DNA from: an uncultured Fibrobacter sp.
Lineage (GTDB): Bacteria; Fibrobacterota; Fibrobacteria; Fibrobacterales; Fibrobacteraceae
Direction: 5' to 3'
Assembly (NCBI GenBank): GCA_934700345.1
Contig: CAKUXP010000039.1
Coordinates: 1-17,746 of the forward strand
DNA length: 17,746 nt
Shown here: positions 1 to 11,800 of the stretch, piece by piece
How positions within the stretch are numbered: the stretch's first letter is position 1
Layout of the letters: every line of letters begins with the position of its first letter
Notes under the pieces: model-generated
Database searches by the model: none
Told to the model about the DNA's origin: nothing
Seen by the model: only the letters and a program-made list of their open reading frames with translations
Translations under genes and position numbers: made by a program

Positions 1-156
1 AGAGAAGTGGAAAGCGAGATGAAAAAGAATATGAGATCGGCCTAAAATCTACGTTGGAACAAACTATTTTTGCGAAAAAACCTTGACACTACCACCTTTT
101 TCATGAATTATTGATTTTACAGAAAGAAATTTACACAATCCTGTCGAAGACGGGCG

Positions 157-264
157 GGCTTCCTGAACCTTGACTTCGAACAGGTTGGCAAGAGAAGCGT
201 CGATAACGTTCCAGTTCTTCTGGACCACTTCCTGACCCTTCTTGGCGTAAGTCTTTTCGGCAAT
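157..264 (-). pseudogene. Fragment of pyruvate:ferredoxin oxidoreductase
   Basis: Read on the minus strand, this stretch encodes about 36 residues including AEKTYAKKGQEVVQKN and, a little further on, DASLANLFEVKV. This matches, from memory, the conserved segment K-T-Y-x-K-K-G-x-E-V-V ... D-x-x-L-x-x-L-x-E-V-K-V found internally in pyruvate:ferredoxin (flavodoxin) oxidoreductases of the NifJ type, proteins of about 1200 residues. Nothing on either side continues the enzyme. Upstream codons read a Gly-rich stretch and downstream ones an unrelated tail ending at 64-66. The 80-codon open frame (64-306) is therefore probably a leftover of a deleted or duplicated nifJ copy and not a working gene. 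The match is short, so identity is likely but not certain. Confidence 0.5.
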
Positions 265-278
265 TCCTTTGGGCGTTC

Positions 279-319
279 CCCGGCCCAAGTTCCCTGAGCC
301 TGCCAAAAGGTGGGCCGGG
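279..319. repeat. 9-bp inverted repeat around a GTTCCCTGAGCCTGCC core
   Basis: CCCGGCCCA (279-287) pairs perfectly with TGGGCCGGG (311-319) across a 23-base loop. The loop contains GTTCCCTGAGCCTGCC, close to the widespread GTTCCCTGAGCCTGTCGAAG repeat that I recall from many bacterial genomes. A partial copy of the other end, CCTGTCGAAG, occurs at about 140-149, so two related pieces bracket the oxidoreductase fragment. No U-run follows the stem on either strand, so it is not an obvious terminator. Confidence 0.5.
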
Positions 320-421
320 TCGGGCTATATTCTGGGGGCAATCGGCTGCGCTCGCGCTTGCCGGTTACCTACCAGAACCAAGCCCCGCGACGCGAGTCTT
401 GTCCCCAAGGGGTCACTATCC

Positions 422-2029
422 CTAACACATTTCGCCTTGATTCGGCTGAGGTGCAACTACGTCTTGTGCATTCAAGATATCCCGCATAATCTTAAATCCT
501 GTCTTAATGGATATATTTTGGAACGCTGATTCTTTGGCATCTTCGTCTTCCAAAGTCTGGAAGATGGTGCTCAATTTTTCTAGCTGTATTTCAAGGCGAT
601 AATCTGATATCACCCTGTTGATTGCATTCAGCAGTGTATTCGGGTTCACATTTGCCATGGATAGCATGTTATCTATGCCCAAATGTTTCAAGCGAAGAGC
701 ATTGTCAATTTGATCCTTGCCCAATGGGTTTATTATGAACTTGCGATTGAAATATACACATTCCTTGATAGTTGCAAGGCCGCCATGAATTATGGCACAT
801 TTGAGGTTGTTGCAGGAAAGCAAATCTCGTTGAGGCACCCAACTGGCGATGAGAATTCTGGACTTGTCGTAATTTTTCCATTCAAGGCTATTTACCAATT
901 TTGAACCAGCGGCGATAATCAGGAAATAACCGTTCAGTTGTGGAGACTGCATCGCCTTGCACATGGAATGGAATAGGTTCTTTGCCTTGTCCTCGTAATC
1001 CAATACCTGGGAACCGGCCGTAACAAAGATGATGTTTTCCTTAGCGATATATTCCGACCAATTAATCGGTTCACCTTCGGAATCTATGGATGGTGCAGAA
1101 CGGGAAAGTTCCTTCGTAATACACGGATCGACATAGTGAACGAGAAAACCATGCTTGTAATGGTCATATTCAAATTCTCTCGGGCAAGGAATCAACTCGT
1201 TGAATGATTCTAACGGCTGGGTAAACTTCTGCAAGGTCATTTCCGGCGCTTCAGTCGAAATGATGCCTTTTGTCGCCATGTTTATAATTTTGTGCAGCTC
1301 CGGCCTAGAGAACGATTGCAAGTTTACCCTGGCTCGTATGGCAGGGTCGTCTTGTGGATGCCGCAAGTATGTAGTCGAAATAACAAAATCTAAATCTTTA
1401 CGACGAACACGTTCGAATTCCGTTGCTTCATCTTGGTTTCCATCAGATTCTAACTCGGGTTCAATATTTTCCCCATTATTTTGATTTTCTCCTCCACTTT
1501 CTCCCGCTTCGGCATCTTCATTTGCTTTAAGTCCGTAAATCCAGTAAAGAAGCAAGGTTTCTAGCGAGGTAAAATAGCCTGATACAAGAAGGTTGGGGTT
1601 CGCCAAGGTCCAGGCCTTCCAAATGGACTTAGCGTCTTCTATTAAATCATTGTTGGGCATCCTTGCGCCACTAGGAAGGTTGAATTCAATATTTGAATCA
1701 ACCACCTTTCCATTTTCGTCTATCAAATCAAAATACTGACTATAGAGAATAGCCCAGATATGCCATGTTTTCCAACGTTCATTTGGGTCGCTGGAAGATT
1801 CCGTGGTGTAGCCCTTAGGATACATATTCTGAAATACGGGGAGAAAATCATATTTTGCCGAAGAGGAATTCTCTTCCTGATAGGCATCAGTGATACCTTT
1901 GCAATCAAGCATTCCCATGTATTTTACCGTATGCCCAGCATTATGCAGAGCATCAGCCCATTTCAGCGTGGGCAACCAGTGTCCCTGTTCTTTGTAAACA
2001 TCAGGCCAGAATAGAATAGTCTTTGACAT
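422..2029 (-). CDS. GT1-like (GT-B fold) glycosyltransferase
   Basis: A 535-residue protein resembling the UDP-glycosyltransferase/macrolide glycosyltransferase family, which moves a sugar from a nucleotide donor to a small-molecule or lipid acceptor. The N-terminal Rossmann half opens with a QGHWLP motif; His17 is where the family's catalytic His lies. The donor-binding half holds a WVPQ motif (397-400), HGGLAT (415-420) with a following Glu (ECVYF), and KDQIDNA (438-444), the usual order of the GT1 signature. Residues about 170-205 are an acidic, Asn/Gly/Glu-rich stretch that looks like a flexible insertion between secondary structure elements; this makes the protein longer than the usual 400-450 residues. 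No signal peptide or clear membrane segment is seen, so it is probably cytoplasmic. AAGGA eight bases before the ATG supports the start. It is the last gene of the TcA cluster, 94 bases after the lipoprotein gene. Donor and acceptor cannot be told from sequence. Confidence 0.8.
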   Translation of the reverse strand: MSKTILFWPDVYKEQGHWLPTLKWADALHNAGHTVKYMGMLDCKGITDAYQEENSSSAKYDFLPVFQNMYPKGYTTESSSDPNERWKTWHIWAILYSQYFDLIDENGKVVDSNIEFNLPSGARMPNNDLIEDAKSIWKAWTLANPNLLVSGYFTSLETLLLYWIYGLKANEDAEAGESGGENQNNGENIEPELESDGNQDEATEFERVRRKDLDFVISTTYLRHPQDDPAIRARVNLQSFSRPELHKIINMATKGIISTEAPEMTLQKFTQPLESFNELIPCPREFEYDHYKHGFLVHYVDPCITKELSRSAPSIDSEGEPINWSEYIAKENIIFVTAGSQVLDYEDKAKNLFHSMCKAMQSPQLNGYFLIIAAGSKLVNSLEWKNYDKSRILIASWVPQRDLLSCNNLKCAIIHGGLATIKECVYFNRKFIINPLGKDQIDNALRLKHLGIDNMLSMANVNPNTLLNAINRVISDYRLEIQLEKLSTIFQTLEDEDAKESAFQNISIKTGFKIMRDILNAQDVVAPQPNQGEMC

Positions 2030-2051
2030 AATACAGTTCCTTGATTTTAGC

Positions 2052-2071
2052 TACACTATTTTATCATAGCA
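2052..2071 (-). promoter_or_regulatory. Candidate promoter of the glycosyltransferase gene
   Basis: On the minus strand the sequence reads TGCTATGATAAAATAGTGTA. It contains an extended -10 box (TG-C-TATGAT, 2063-2071) overlapping a second possible -10 (TAAAAT, 2058-2063). A TTGCCT lies 19 bases upstream of TAAAAT. The last 12 bases are identical to a stretch at the same place upstream of the TcA gene. This could give the glycosyltransferase its own start within the cluster. Prediction by eye only. Confidence 0.4.
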
Positions 2072-2123
2072 AAACAATGTGAAGGCAATTTCATTGCGAG
2101 TAGCATCATAAGATTTCGATTTT

Positions 2124-2861
2124 TTATAATTTTAAAACTTTGATTGTAACTCGAGTGTTTTTCTGTTCATCTCCATACCCACCAAGACCAAATACATTTA
2201 CATTTACAGAAAAAGAAAGCCCATTATATAGAATATATGCATTAACATCTATATAGTTGGAGGCTTGTGCATCTACATTAACATTTAAAAAACCTTTATC
2301 TCTTAATTTCGTCTCAAGTGAAGTTGAAAATTCAATTATATCATCAAAACGCTGTTTAAATTCGCTTTCTATGCTATTGGGTGTTCCATTCCAAACCAAA
2401 TCAGAACTATAAAATTCCTTTATTATGGGCGCAATATATATTTCCGCCACTTTTTCAATATCGCCAAATATGTAGTTTTTTTCCTGCTTCGTTACGGTCG
2501 CAGAAAGGGTCTGCGTTTCATTTGCATAAGACAACCCTACCATCAAAACGCTAGCATCTTCTAGTGTTTTGATGTAAGTTGGAGATCCTGAAAGTGTTTC
2601 TGACTTCACAAAACCGAATGAAACCAAGGCGTCTTCATAAGCACTATATTCCTCGTTAGAAAAACCTTGTCCAACAACAACACAACCTCCATTTCCGTCA
2701 TCGATATAATTAATAGTTGAGTTTGGCAAATATTTGTTCGCCAAAATGCATGTTGATGTTGTTGGATTGGTCGGATTTGTCCCACTGTCTGAATCAGAGG
2801 AACAAGCCATAATCCAAAGCAACGATATACCGAAAATGGTTGAAATGATATTTTTTTTCAT
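2124..2861 (-). CDS. Predicted lipoprotein of unknown function
   Basis: A 245-residue protein with a lipoprotein signal peptide: KK near the N-terminus, a hydrophobic core (5-18), then I-M-A-C with Cys20 as the lipidation site. Ser at +2 and a following Ser/Asp/Thr/Asn/Pro-rich linker (about 21-36) suggest it sits on the outer membrane on a flexible tether. The mature part looks mixed alpha/beta: a segment with two Cys at about 38 and 60, and a beta-rich C-terminus with alternating Val/Asn. I recognise no family. The ATG is five bases after AAGGAG, which overlaps the TAA stop of the TcA gene, so the two are very likely co-transcribed and translationally coupled. Base composition is the most AT-rich of the window's genes. 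Possible roles, all inference: a surface anchor, export helper or protective partner for the TcA protein. Confidence 0.75.
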   Translation of the reverse strand: MKKNIISTIFGISLLWIMACSSDSDSGTNPTNPTTSTCILANKYLPNSTINYIDDGNGGCVVVGQGFSNEEYSAYEDALVSFGFVKSETLSGSPTYIKTLEDASVLMVGLSYANETQTLSATVTKQEKNYIFGDIEKVAEIYIAPIIKEFYSSDLVWNGTPNSIESEFKQRFDDIIEFSTSLETKLRDKGFLNVNVDAQASNYIDVNAYILYNGLSFSVNVNVFGLGGYGDEQKNTRVTIKVLKL

Positions 2862-2866
2862 AATAG

Positions 2867-2872
2867 CTCCTT
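2867..2872 (-). promoter_or_regulatory. Ribosome binding site overlapping the TcA stop codon
   Basis: AAGGAG on the minus strand lies five bases before the lipoprotein ATG and overlaps the TcA stop codon (TAA, 2871-2873). Ribosomes finishing TcA would be placed directly on the next start. This ties the two genes together and fixes the lipoprotein start. Confidence 0.8.
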
Positions 2873-5800
2873 AAGAATTTTTCGCGGTGAAACTTATGTA
2901 AAGAACAACATCATCAATTGAAGTTAGACCATCAGTTTTGCTTATAGTCAGTTTCCATGATGAATCAAGGCCCGCACCTTCAAATGCTGCATATTTTTCT
3001 GATTTGAAATTGAAGTCAAATTTTCCACAGTCGGAATTTGCCATTCCCGTAGCAAATGGACGGACACCAATTCTGTTCTGAATTTCAATATTGCCGTATT
3101 TAAGTGTATTACTTTCTAGCGTTAAAGTTGCATTTAACGAAAGACCATGAAAATCAGGGGCTACAACACGTAACCGAATATCACGGATACGACAGAATGA
3201 AATTTTTAATTCATTACAAATATAGTCAGAATTTACCTCAAATAAACAATTCTGCAAATTGGCCAATAGTTCTTGTCCGTTTGCATCAGGATTTATTTCT
3301 CCATCAGCAATTTTTACTGCCTTAAGACTAACGGGCCAAGTAATTTCTTGTTCACGTTTATCATTTTCCAAATAAGCGACTTCCATGGCATGCAAGTCAG
3401 CGATAAGCCTGTCTGCAGACAGCAATCCGTTGTATGCACCATCCCAATAGCTGTTACTGATAAAGGATTTTGCATTGCCCATATCGGTATCGCCTATCTC
3501 AAAGTGATAACATTTTTCGGCCATCTTGGCGACCTTCGTGGTCAACTTGCACATGTTCTTGGAAAGCTTTGTCATCTGCTTTACAAGCCATTCGTACAGG
3601 TCCTTGTTCGTGAACTTGTCGCAGAGAAATTCGTATTCTTCTTCGTCTCGCTCCAGTTCCTTTTCGAAAAGCTCTTGTTCCTTCTCGTTCTGTTCCTGTC
3701 GAATCGTATTGACAATAATCGCTTTTTCCGTCTGGTCTATTTCATTACTTGCGATAGATTCTTCGAAGGTTTCTTCTTCTGTAACCTTCTTTTCTTCTCC
3801 CTTGGTTTTTTGTTGTAAAGCAGCAGCTTCACGCTCCATCGCTTTCGACAGATAGCTTTCGGCCATGGTGATAGCCGCTTCGCCAAGTTTACGACCACCG
3901 TATGCGGCCATATGGAAGTCAATACCACCGAACGCATTCACAATGCCACCGGCATCAAGATCCGGAATACTATACATTGCGGATGCAATGCGTTTTGCAG
4001 ATTCTACCTTTTCGCGAAGGTCTGCAACCTTCTGCATCGTCTTTGCATAGCCGTTCTCGAAGTCTGTCTTGAGTTTTTCAATATTAGACTTATGGTGTTC
4101 CTGTTTTTTGGTTTTCTTTTCCTTTTCTACTTCCAACGAAGAAGCCTCTGTCTCGAGTTCCTTCATCTGGATTTCAAAAATATTCTGCGAAAGCTTCTTT
4201 GCGGCAATGCGGTGTTGCAAGCGCAACTGAGCCAAGGCTTCGGAATCCTTGTTCTTCAAGGCCTGCAACAAGGTTTCCTGCATATTGCGCAAGTCGCGGG
4301 CAATTTCCAAAGCCTTAGCAACAATGATCTTGAAACGGTAATGCGGCAACGTGGCTCCGGCATCGGCGAGGATGTCGCTGATGGATAGCCCTGCAGCCCT
4401 AGCCTTCACAAGCATTCCCGGGTCAATAGGCGGAGCAAACAAGGCAAGCGTTCTCTTCACTCCCTCGATGTTCAGACTGTTGCGGATTTTATACAACCTG
4501 TCAGCCACAGTGTCCCAGAAAGCCATCAGGTTCTCGTTACGAGGAACATTGAAGTAGAATGTCTGCTTCGAAATGTTTGCAATCAAGGAGGTTCTGTAAG
4601 GATACCTGTTTTGATAGGTGTTCTTGTCACGAATACGCCCAATCAACATGGAATCTTCATATTCGAGCAGTGTATTCGCCCATTCAAGATTTCCATCTTC
4701 TCCAGCTTCGGCAATCAGCTCATCGGCAGTCCTTATTTCACCTGTCAACGGATCTGGGGCTTCTGCACTCTTCGGGCCAAGAATGTCTGCCGCCATGATG
4801 TAGAACTGAATTGCCAGGTTTACAGATTCTGTAGTATCTTGAGTGAATAGCTCGTCACCACGGACAATGAGCGTGTTCAAGTATTTCATGACCACGAATT
4901 TCTGGTAAGCCACCAGACGCTGTTTTGCAATTAGGTGCGGTTCGAAGGGGTCGAACTTCCATTGTTCTATCAAACACTGTAAATCCTTTTTCTTCAGCGA
5001 ATTATCGGATTCTTCTAGAACAGCAAGCGATTCCAGAATAGTCTTATCCGCATCCGGGTTTGCATAGAACGGCAGGAACCGCCAATATTGCGCGCCTGAC
5101 GGCAAGTCATCTGCCCAGCGGGCAATTTTTTCGGGACCTTCCTTTTTGCCTTGTGGATCAAATACCAACTGTAGCCATTTTAGCGCAGCCTCGTATTTCT
5201 CCTCCGCAATCAATTTGTCGGCAATTCGCACCGGGACATAGAAGAACAATTCCCAGTTATAAATACCATTGGGAGAATTCCACGAAAAATCTACATAGGG
5301 TGCCGGGTAAGGCTTTGTCACATGATTCGTTGGACAATAATTACTTTCGAAGAAGGATTGTCCCATATCCCATGCGGCCCAGTCACCTGCGATGTAGTAG
5401 CCGATTGCGGAACCGAAATAGTAATTGTAGCCCGAATACATGGTGTAGTAGCTTTGGACTTTCTCCAAAGCCTGTATGTCCCTAGTATGCAGTTCCTTTT
5501 TGCCACCATTCCTATACTGGTTGAAGAATTCATCCATGATGGGGTGGGACATCAAAATGAATTCATAAACACGCTTGTTGCCCTTATTCGCCTTCGGGCA
5601 AACGAAGTAGGTATTTGTAGAATCCATATAGAAGAATGGCAAATCGCTAACATGGCCTTTTTCGTCATCAGGGTCATAGAAATCCATATTCACTGGCAAA
5701 ATGCGAAAGTCATTTTGCGCAAATAAGATCACCTTTTGCTTGTATACAAGAGGTTGTTTTCCATTGGAAATCCAATAATTGTGTTTCAGATATGTAGCAT

Positions 5801-8800
5801 TTGGAGAAAAATGATATGTTGGAATTCCCCGTTCCTCTCCATAGCGGAATATATCGCTCATTCTTGCGTAAGAGGGACTAGTTATAGAAGAGTCCCGTCC
5901 TTCATAAGAAATCGTCATAAGCCCAATATAACTTATTTTTTGAGATGCAACATTACCACTAAATCGCGTCTCAACAATCTGGTTTATAAAAGTACCTTTT
6001 GTGACTTCAACATTTCGTATAACAACATCCTTACCTAAACTGTCATTATAAAGAGCGGTGTACATCAAAGCTTCATTTTTATAATATTCATTTTGTGTTT
6101 TTTCGTACTCGCCCCAACAATAATTGGCCAGATTTTGATAATCTTGAACAAAAAACTGATCTAATACAGTTCTGTAAGCATTTACATTTATACAACCATT
6201 ATCCTGGGTTAATTTAAAATGATACCTGTCAGCAATTTTCTCATTTTTTTCTAGTTTAAAGTCTAAAGAATCATTTGAAGTGTCATACAGAGCATTTTTT
6301 GATGTTTTAATGCCTATCCATTTTTTTCCATTAAAACAGGTCCACGCCATTTTTATTTCAACATAGAACTCAAGTTGAGGAACGCAGACTCCTTCATTAG
6401 AATTTGTTGTTCCCGAATTCAGTTGTCTCTGTCCTTGCATAAATTGCGGCCATATCAAGTAAAGACGACCATTCATCAATTGCGGGAAAACAACATCACC
6501 CGTGATATCGGCTTCGATTAGTTCCCAAGGAGACCACGTTCCTCTAGTATTCTTTTTCGCGAAGTATTTACGGTAATAATAACGGTGCGGTTCACCTCGG
6601 GTTCTGCCAATAATATGTAGGGTATAGACGGTTTCTCCGTTCGCATCGCCGTCTTCCTTGCAACAACCCACAATTTCAAGGTTAGCGGTTTCACGCATTT
6701 TTTCCAAATATTCTGCGTAGATGCGCTCCATGTCATCGCTGTCGCCACCCACTTCCTGCAGGCGTTCTTCCAGTTCAGTAAAGAACGAACTCTTGTCGTC
6801 ACGCAGGCTCACATCGAGCCAGTTTTCAGGATACAGGAACACTTTTCGGTTTGCCACCCAAACCTGGTAGTTCTTCATCCATTCCCACTGGGAAAGAGCC
6901 GAATCACTAAACAGCTTTGCACCATCAATAGTTTGACCTTCCAAACCAAGCTGACAACGTTGAACAAACAACTGCAAACACGCATTTGCCTGAACAATGC
7001 GCGACATGGACATATCCGGTTCCATGAGAACATCGATCAAGTAATAGGCATAAAGGTCATTCGTATTCAAGAAAGATTGCGGGTATTTATTGGGGTTGGC
7101 TTGAGATTCCCAGCAAACAAATCCCGCCAAGGCATCCCTGCGTTCCTTGCGGATTTCGTCACTTACGCCCTGTATAAACTTATACCTTTCAGACTCACTG
7201 TAATTGGCATTCAAGTTGTCGTTCAGTTCCTGAACAGCTTTTTCAAGTTTTTCAAAGTTACTGCCCCCTGTCAAATCAGATTCTGTCAACTCGATGAACA
7301 GATTTTTCAATGTTTCTGGAGTCGTGAATGTTTTTAAATAAAGCTGATAAACCCTGAAGAACCTAAACCACATTCCGGTTTCAGACCAGTTGCTTATTTC
7401 AAGTTGTTCCCAAGTATTAATATCTTCGTCTAGTTCAATATTGAACACATATTTGTAGCATTCGGCGAAAACCGACTGCGGAATAAGAAGTAAACGTTTG
7501 AGTTGCAGTAAATTCGTTATCGGTGTATTCAACGAATCCTTATCTACAGGTGGAACGACTGCATACGAGTATTCTTTATTGCCAAAAACATCTGAAACAG
7601 AATAGGCTTCGATTAAGGATTCAAATACTGAATAAGGTGTAATATTTGACAAAAGATACAATCTTTCATCTTTATCAATAATTTGGTAATTATACAATTC
7701 ATTCCAACTATTCCACCCAAAACCTAAAGCAAGACATGTTTCTACATCAGTGGAATTTAGAACATAACCAGAAACATACTGATAAAGAATATTTGCTTTG
7801 TATAGGGCATAATATGCGATATAGTCAATATCGCTTGTTGTTGCTAAAGGTTGTGCACTAGGCCAGAGCGTATTTTTTACACGGCTAGTCCACACATCGA
7901 TAGCTGCTGTAGCGACTTTGACTAACAAAGCCTTGAATGCGTCTTGCGCCTTTTCATCAGCCGCAATCCCGAATTCCTGCGACAACATTGTATAAGTTTG
8001 TGCTTCTACCCAAACAGACTTTAAATATCCGTAGAATTGATAAAGTCGTTGAATAGGTGCTTTTTCATCATCTAGGATATCTTCAATTTGTTCCGCATCT
8101 TCTTGCAAAATGATACTTAACCAATTTTCTAAATCAGTACGAACAGTTAAATCATCTCCGTCATCAACGGGTAAATCATTTTGTGAAATTTGGTCAATAT
8201 ACGGGACATCTACATACCCTAATGACAATAGTATTTTGCTACAAGCGTCCTTGTATGCAATTACACAATTTGCATAGGGGTCTACTTCGGATTCTCCTTC
8301 CTCACCCTCGCCGTCTTGGGGAGCTTCGTCTCTTGTTTGCTCCTGTGAATTTTCTGTTTCATTAGGATAATCGCTCAGTTCTTCATTTTCATCAACTTTT
8401 ACAGCATCCCAAGATTCTGCAATGGAGGTGTATAATGAGCCGAGGACAAGTTCATCGGAATCTTCTTTTTGAGAAACGCCCATAAAAGCTTCGGCTTTTT
8501 TCGTAACAGAATCGTCCGGCTTGCGGATCAGGTTTTCAATCACGGATATTGGCAGAGATGTTCCCTGGCATTTGCAAATTGCCATAGAGAAATCCCTAAC
8601 ATCATCAAGAGAACCGAATCCCGCATCTTGCAATAGGTATAGTTCATCGGCGGTCAAATTGTGCTTTTGAGCAAATGTGCCATAGCGGTAAACATAATTC
8701 AATCCGTTCAGGAATTTTTCGTGTTGTTCATGCGCTTCGTTCGTCGATGCTCCAGAGAATATTCCACTTTGCTCCAAGAAGAAAAGAACATCTTCCTTTT

Positions 8801-11800
8801 TCAGGGACAAGCAGTTTGATGCCGCCTTTGCGATATCGTTTACGATATATTCATCTTCAAATTTTTCAATTTTAGAAGAGTCTCCCGGAATTTCTGGATT
8901 TACATCCCGGTAACGATTGAATAGGACAGGAACATCAAATACAGTCGCCAGCTCAGCTTCGGTCAGTGAAAATCCATGCCAGGCAAGGGAATTAAGCGGA
9001 GTAATACCGAAACGCAGAACCATTTCCTGAATGCGGTCCCAATTGCACAATGGGTCTTCTGCATACGGGAAAGACGTATTTTCGGGAGTTCCTTCATCAG
9101 ACTCCTTGCGGTTCAATTCATCATAGCGCAAAGCAATATCCGCATAATTCCACCCAAGTAAACGATGGAAGCGAATGAAGGCGGCCAATTCGATGAAGAA
9201 ATTCCTTAGGCGATCGCCATTTTCAGTTTCTTCTTCATTTTCATTATTTTCAGCTTCTTCGATAGGATCTTCAAAAAGGACATAGCCGTTGATGTTCGCT
9301 AACTGATATTGTAAAGCATCGGGACAATGGTAATTGACATGATACCTGGCTAAAGGCGGAAGGGCAATAAGTTCCTGCAATTCCTTGAACGTAATTCCTG
9401 CGCGGTCCAAAAGAATCGAAACATGCTTGAGAATTTCATTCCAATTCATATTTTCCAGATACGGAGTCGGACGGCTCGGGTTGTCCATCTTGTATTCTGA
9501 CTTATCCGGGAAGTAGACATTGTTGTTCGCTTGGTTCAGCCCCCAAGAATTCCATGCTTCGTTGGAATTATCCTTGAATAATATTTTGTGCAACAGTCCG
9601 TCAACAAAGAGACATCTTTTCTCTGTAGTCGCACTGCCAAGGTTATCGGATATGCTATAGAAGGTAAGCGGAATGTTGGCTAGTAATTTTGTTGCTTTTG
9701 TCCTGTAGGTGTTCAACGGAAGCATTGCCGGATAGGCATGAGACATCAGTTTCTTATTGGCAATAGTCTGTCGAGCTAGGCCTTCGCTGTCTTTTTCCCA
9801 TTTTAAGGGTTCCGCACGCAAGCTGGCAACTGTTGCCTCTGATGGAGTCTGGTTGGCAACAGTATCTGCCGTCGACTCCTCATCATTGCCCGCAAGGCAT
9901 TCCAGCAACTCATTTACCAAGTCAATCGTTGGCAAGGCAACTTCGGCGTTAGCCTTGGTCAGTTCCAAATTTAACAGGTCTGGGCGACGCTGCAAAAATT
10001 TCTTGTATGGCTCTTCATTCGCCTTGAAGAAATTGAGCAAATCAACAAAATAAGCCGAAGCACTTAATACGGATTGGCCTTCTGTGGCCCCATTTCGGTT
10101 GATATTTCCGAAGAGATTCTTCCATGTAGGAGAAATTGCGGTCGGAATTCTTGGCGGAGCAACATTTGTGCGTGTAGGTTCGCCTCGCATCAATCCACCT
10201 GCAGCTAAAATCGTCAGGTTCGGAGTCACGCCTCGCGAAGTTGGTGGCAACATCTTGCCGTTTTCGTTCAAGTTCCTGTGGAACTGGCCAATTGTAAACG
10301 TTGCCTCGGCCATAAAACTCTTGGCAACTCTGTGAATTTGTGTCGCTTTTTCTTTTGTTCCAATTCCAAGAGCGTGTTCGGCGACAAAATAATCTTCATC
10401 AAGTTGTGCAATTGATGTGGCCGATTCAAAGCCATTGTTAATGAGATAGGCGACAGCATCAACATCGTCCGTCAAGCGGAAAATACGCTGCAAAATGTGA
10501 AGATTCTTCAAGGTAGCTTCATCAGTTATCTTTTCTGCATAAATATGTTCTTCTTCATATTTTTTTGAATCTTGTTCTATAAGGCTAAAACCTTCCCATT
10601 GTTTTGAGTTCAGTATGCGGAATAAATTTGCCCAGGCCTCGCCAGAAAGCGCAGAAGAAAGTTTGCTGTAAAGTTTATATTGCGGGAACCATGAAACAAT
10701 CAGTTCTTTTAGTTTCTTCACATAGAGAATTTTCTGTTCTTCTTCTGAAGTGTCCGGAAATTCATGAGGTAAGCCAAGAGAATCTTTAGGATAATATCTT
10801 TTATATCGAATTGAAACTTCATTGACAATGTCTTCCCAATCTGAAGCCTCTTCTAGCGCAAGAAAGTTCTTCAATTCGGCAAAGTGATGCGTTGGGTCGA
10901 TTGCATATTTATATGCCGCCACAACAAAATCGCCAAACCATTCACCAAAATCGCACAAGTCAATTAAAAGTTTAAGTCTGCCCCAGTCAAAGGTGTTTAT
11001 GTCTGGTCCTGTAGCAGGATTCGGCTCGTTCCACTCAGAAGGAATGGCGTGTTTCAAATTCGCAAGCATTTCGCGGTAGTTACAACCCGCTTTGTAGTAG
11101 GCGTCCATCAGGAAATCAATTTTTTCAGACTGTTGCGAATTGATTCCATCTAGATTTATACGAGCGGTTTTGGGAAGATTTGTTTTTTCATCCAAAATAA
11201 TCTGTTGCGGTAGATCTCCAGTTACATATAAGAAGAATACATGATATGGAGAGAATGGGTCGTCCATTTCTGCAATAACTTTAGACGACTTTGTCGCAGT
11301 CTCCCAAAGAGCCAACATATCGCCAGTTTCTACATCGGATGCAGAAATATAGTTGCTCGCAGACGCATCAAACAACGCTGTTTGCAGAGCAGGCTTTGCA
11401 ATATTTACAAGGTCATCAAGACTTTCGACAAGTTCCTGGTATGTGAACGCAAAAATTCCCTGGGCGTATTTTTTGGGAGAAAATTCATTTTCAGTTTTCT
11501 CAAGCCTGCCGAGCAAGCCATAGTAAAGGCTATAAGCCAGAAAGTAAGCCTTGACCTCCTTATCGGTGCGGCGTTCACGGCCTACTACTAGCGGAAATTC
11601 ATCTACATTCTTCAAAAATTCATCAATCTTATTACGTCTATCTGTTAAATATGTCGAACCGCTAGTTACCGTTTCACGGTATATCGCAAGTAAATCATCC
11701 AATTCTTCAAATAGCGATTGCCTATCTTTGGTTGACGATGTATCAAGTTCAAAATCGATCCGTTGTTCCCGTTTTCCATTAAAGACAAGCGGCTTAAACA

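Larger units (their letters stand above)
1..421. other. Left-edge region without an intact gene
   Basis: These 421 bases hold no convincing complete gene. Bases 1-86 have two short plus-strand reading frames that run in from the left edge and stop at 43-45 (TAA) and 84-86 (TGA). One could be the tail of a neighbouring gene, but nothing decides between them. Bases 157-264 hold a decayed oxidoreductase fragment, 279-319 a 9-bp inverted repeat, and 381-416 a palindromic stretch just past the glycosyltransferase stop codon. No U-tract terminator is visible after the glycosyltransferase gene. Confidence 0.6.

Noticed and set aside
1..86. Tail of a plus-strand gene entering from the left
   Set aside because: Two frames are equally possible (stops at 43-45 and 84-86) and neither shows a recognisable sequence, so no gene is called.
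2086..2098. GCAAT-TTC-ATTGC as a terminator between the lipoprotein and glycosyltransferase genes
   Set aside because: The stem has only five pairs and no U-run follows it on the minus strand.
3273..3818. 181-codon plus-strand frame rich in Phe, Leu and Val inside the TcA gene
   Set aside because: It is the reverse complement of the Lys/Glu-rich coiled coil of TcA, which gives a Phe/Leu-rich shadow that mimics a membrane protein.
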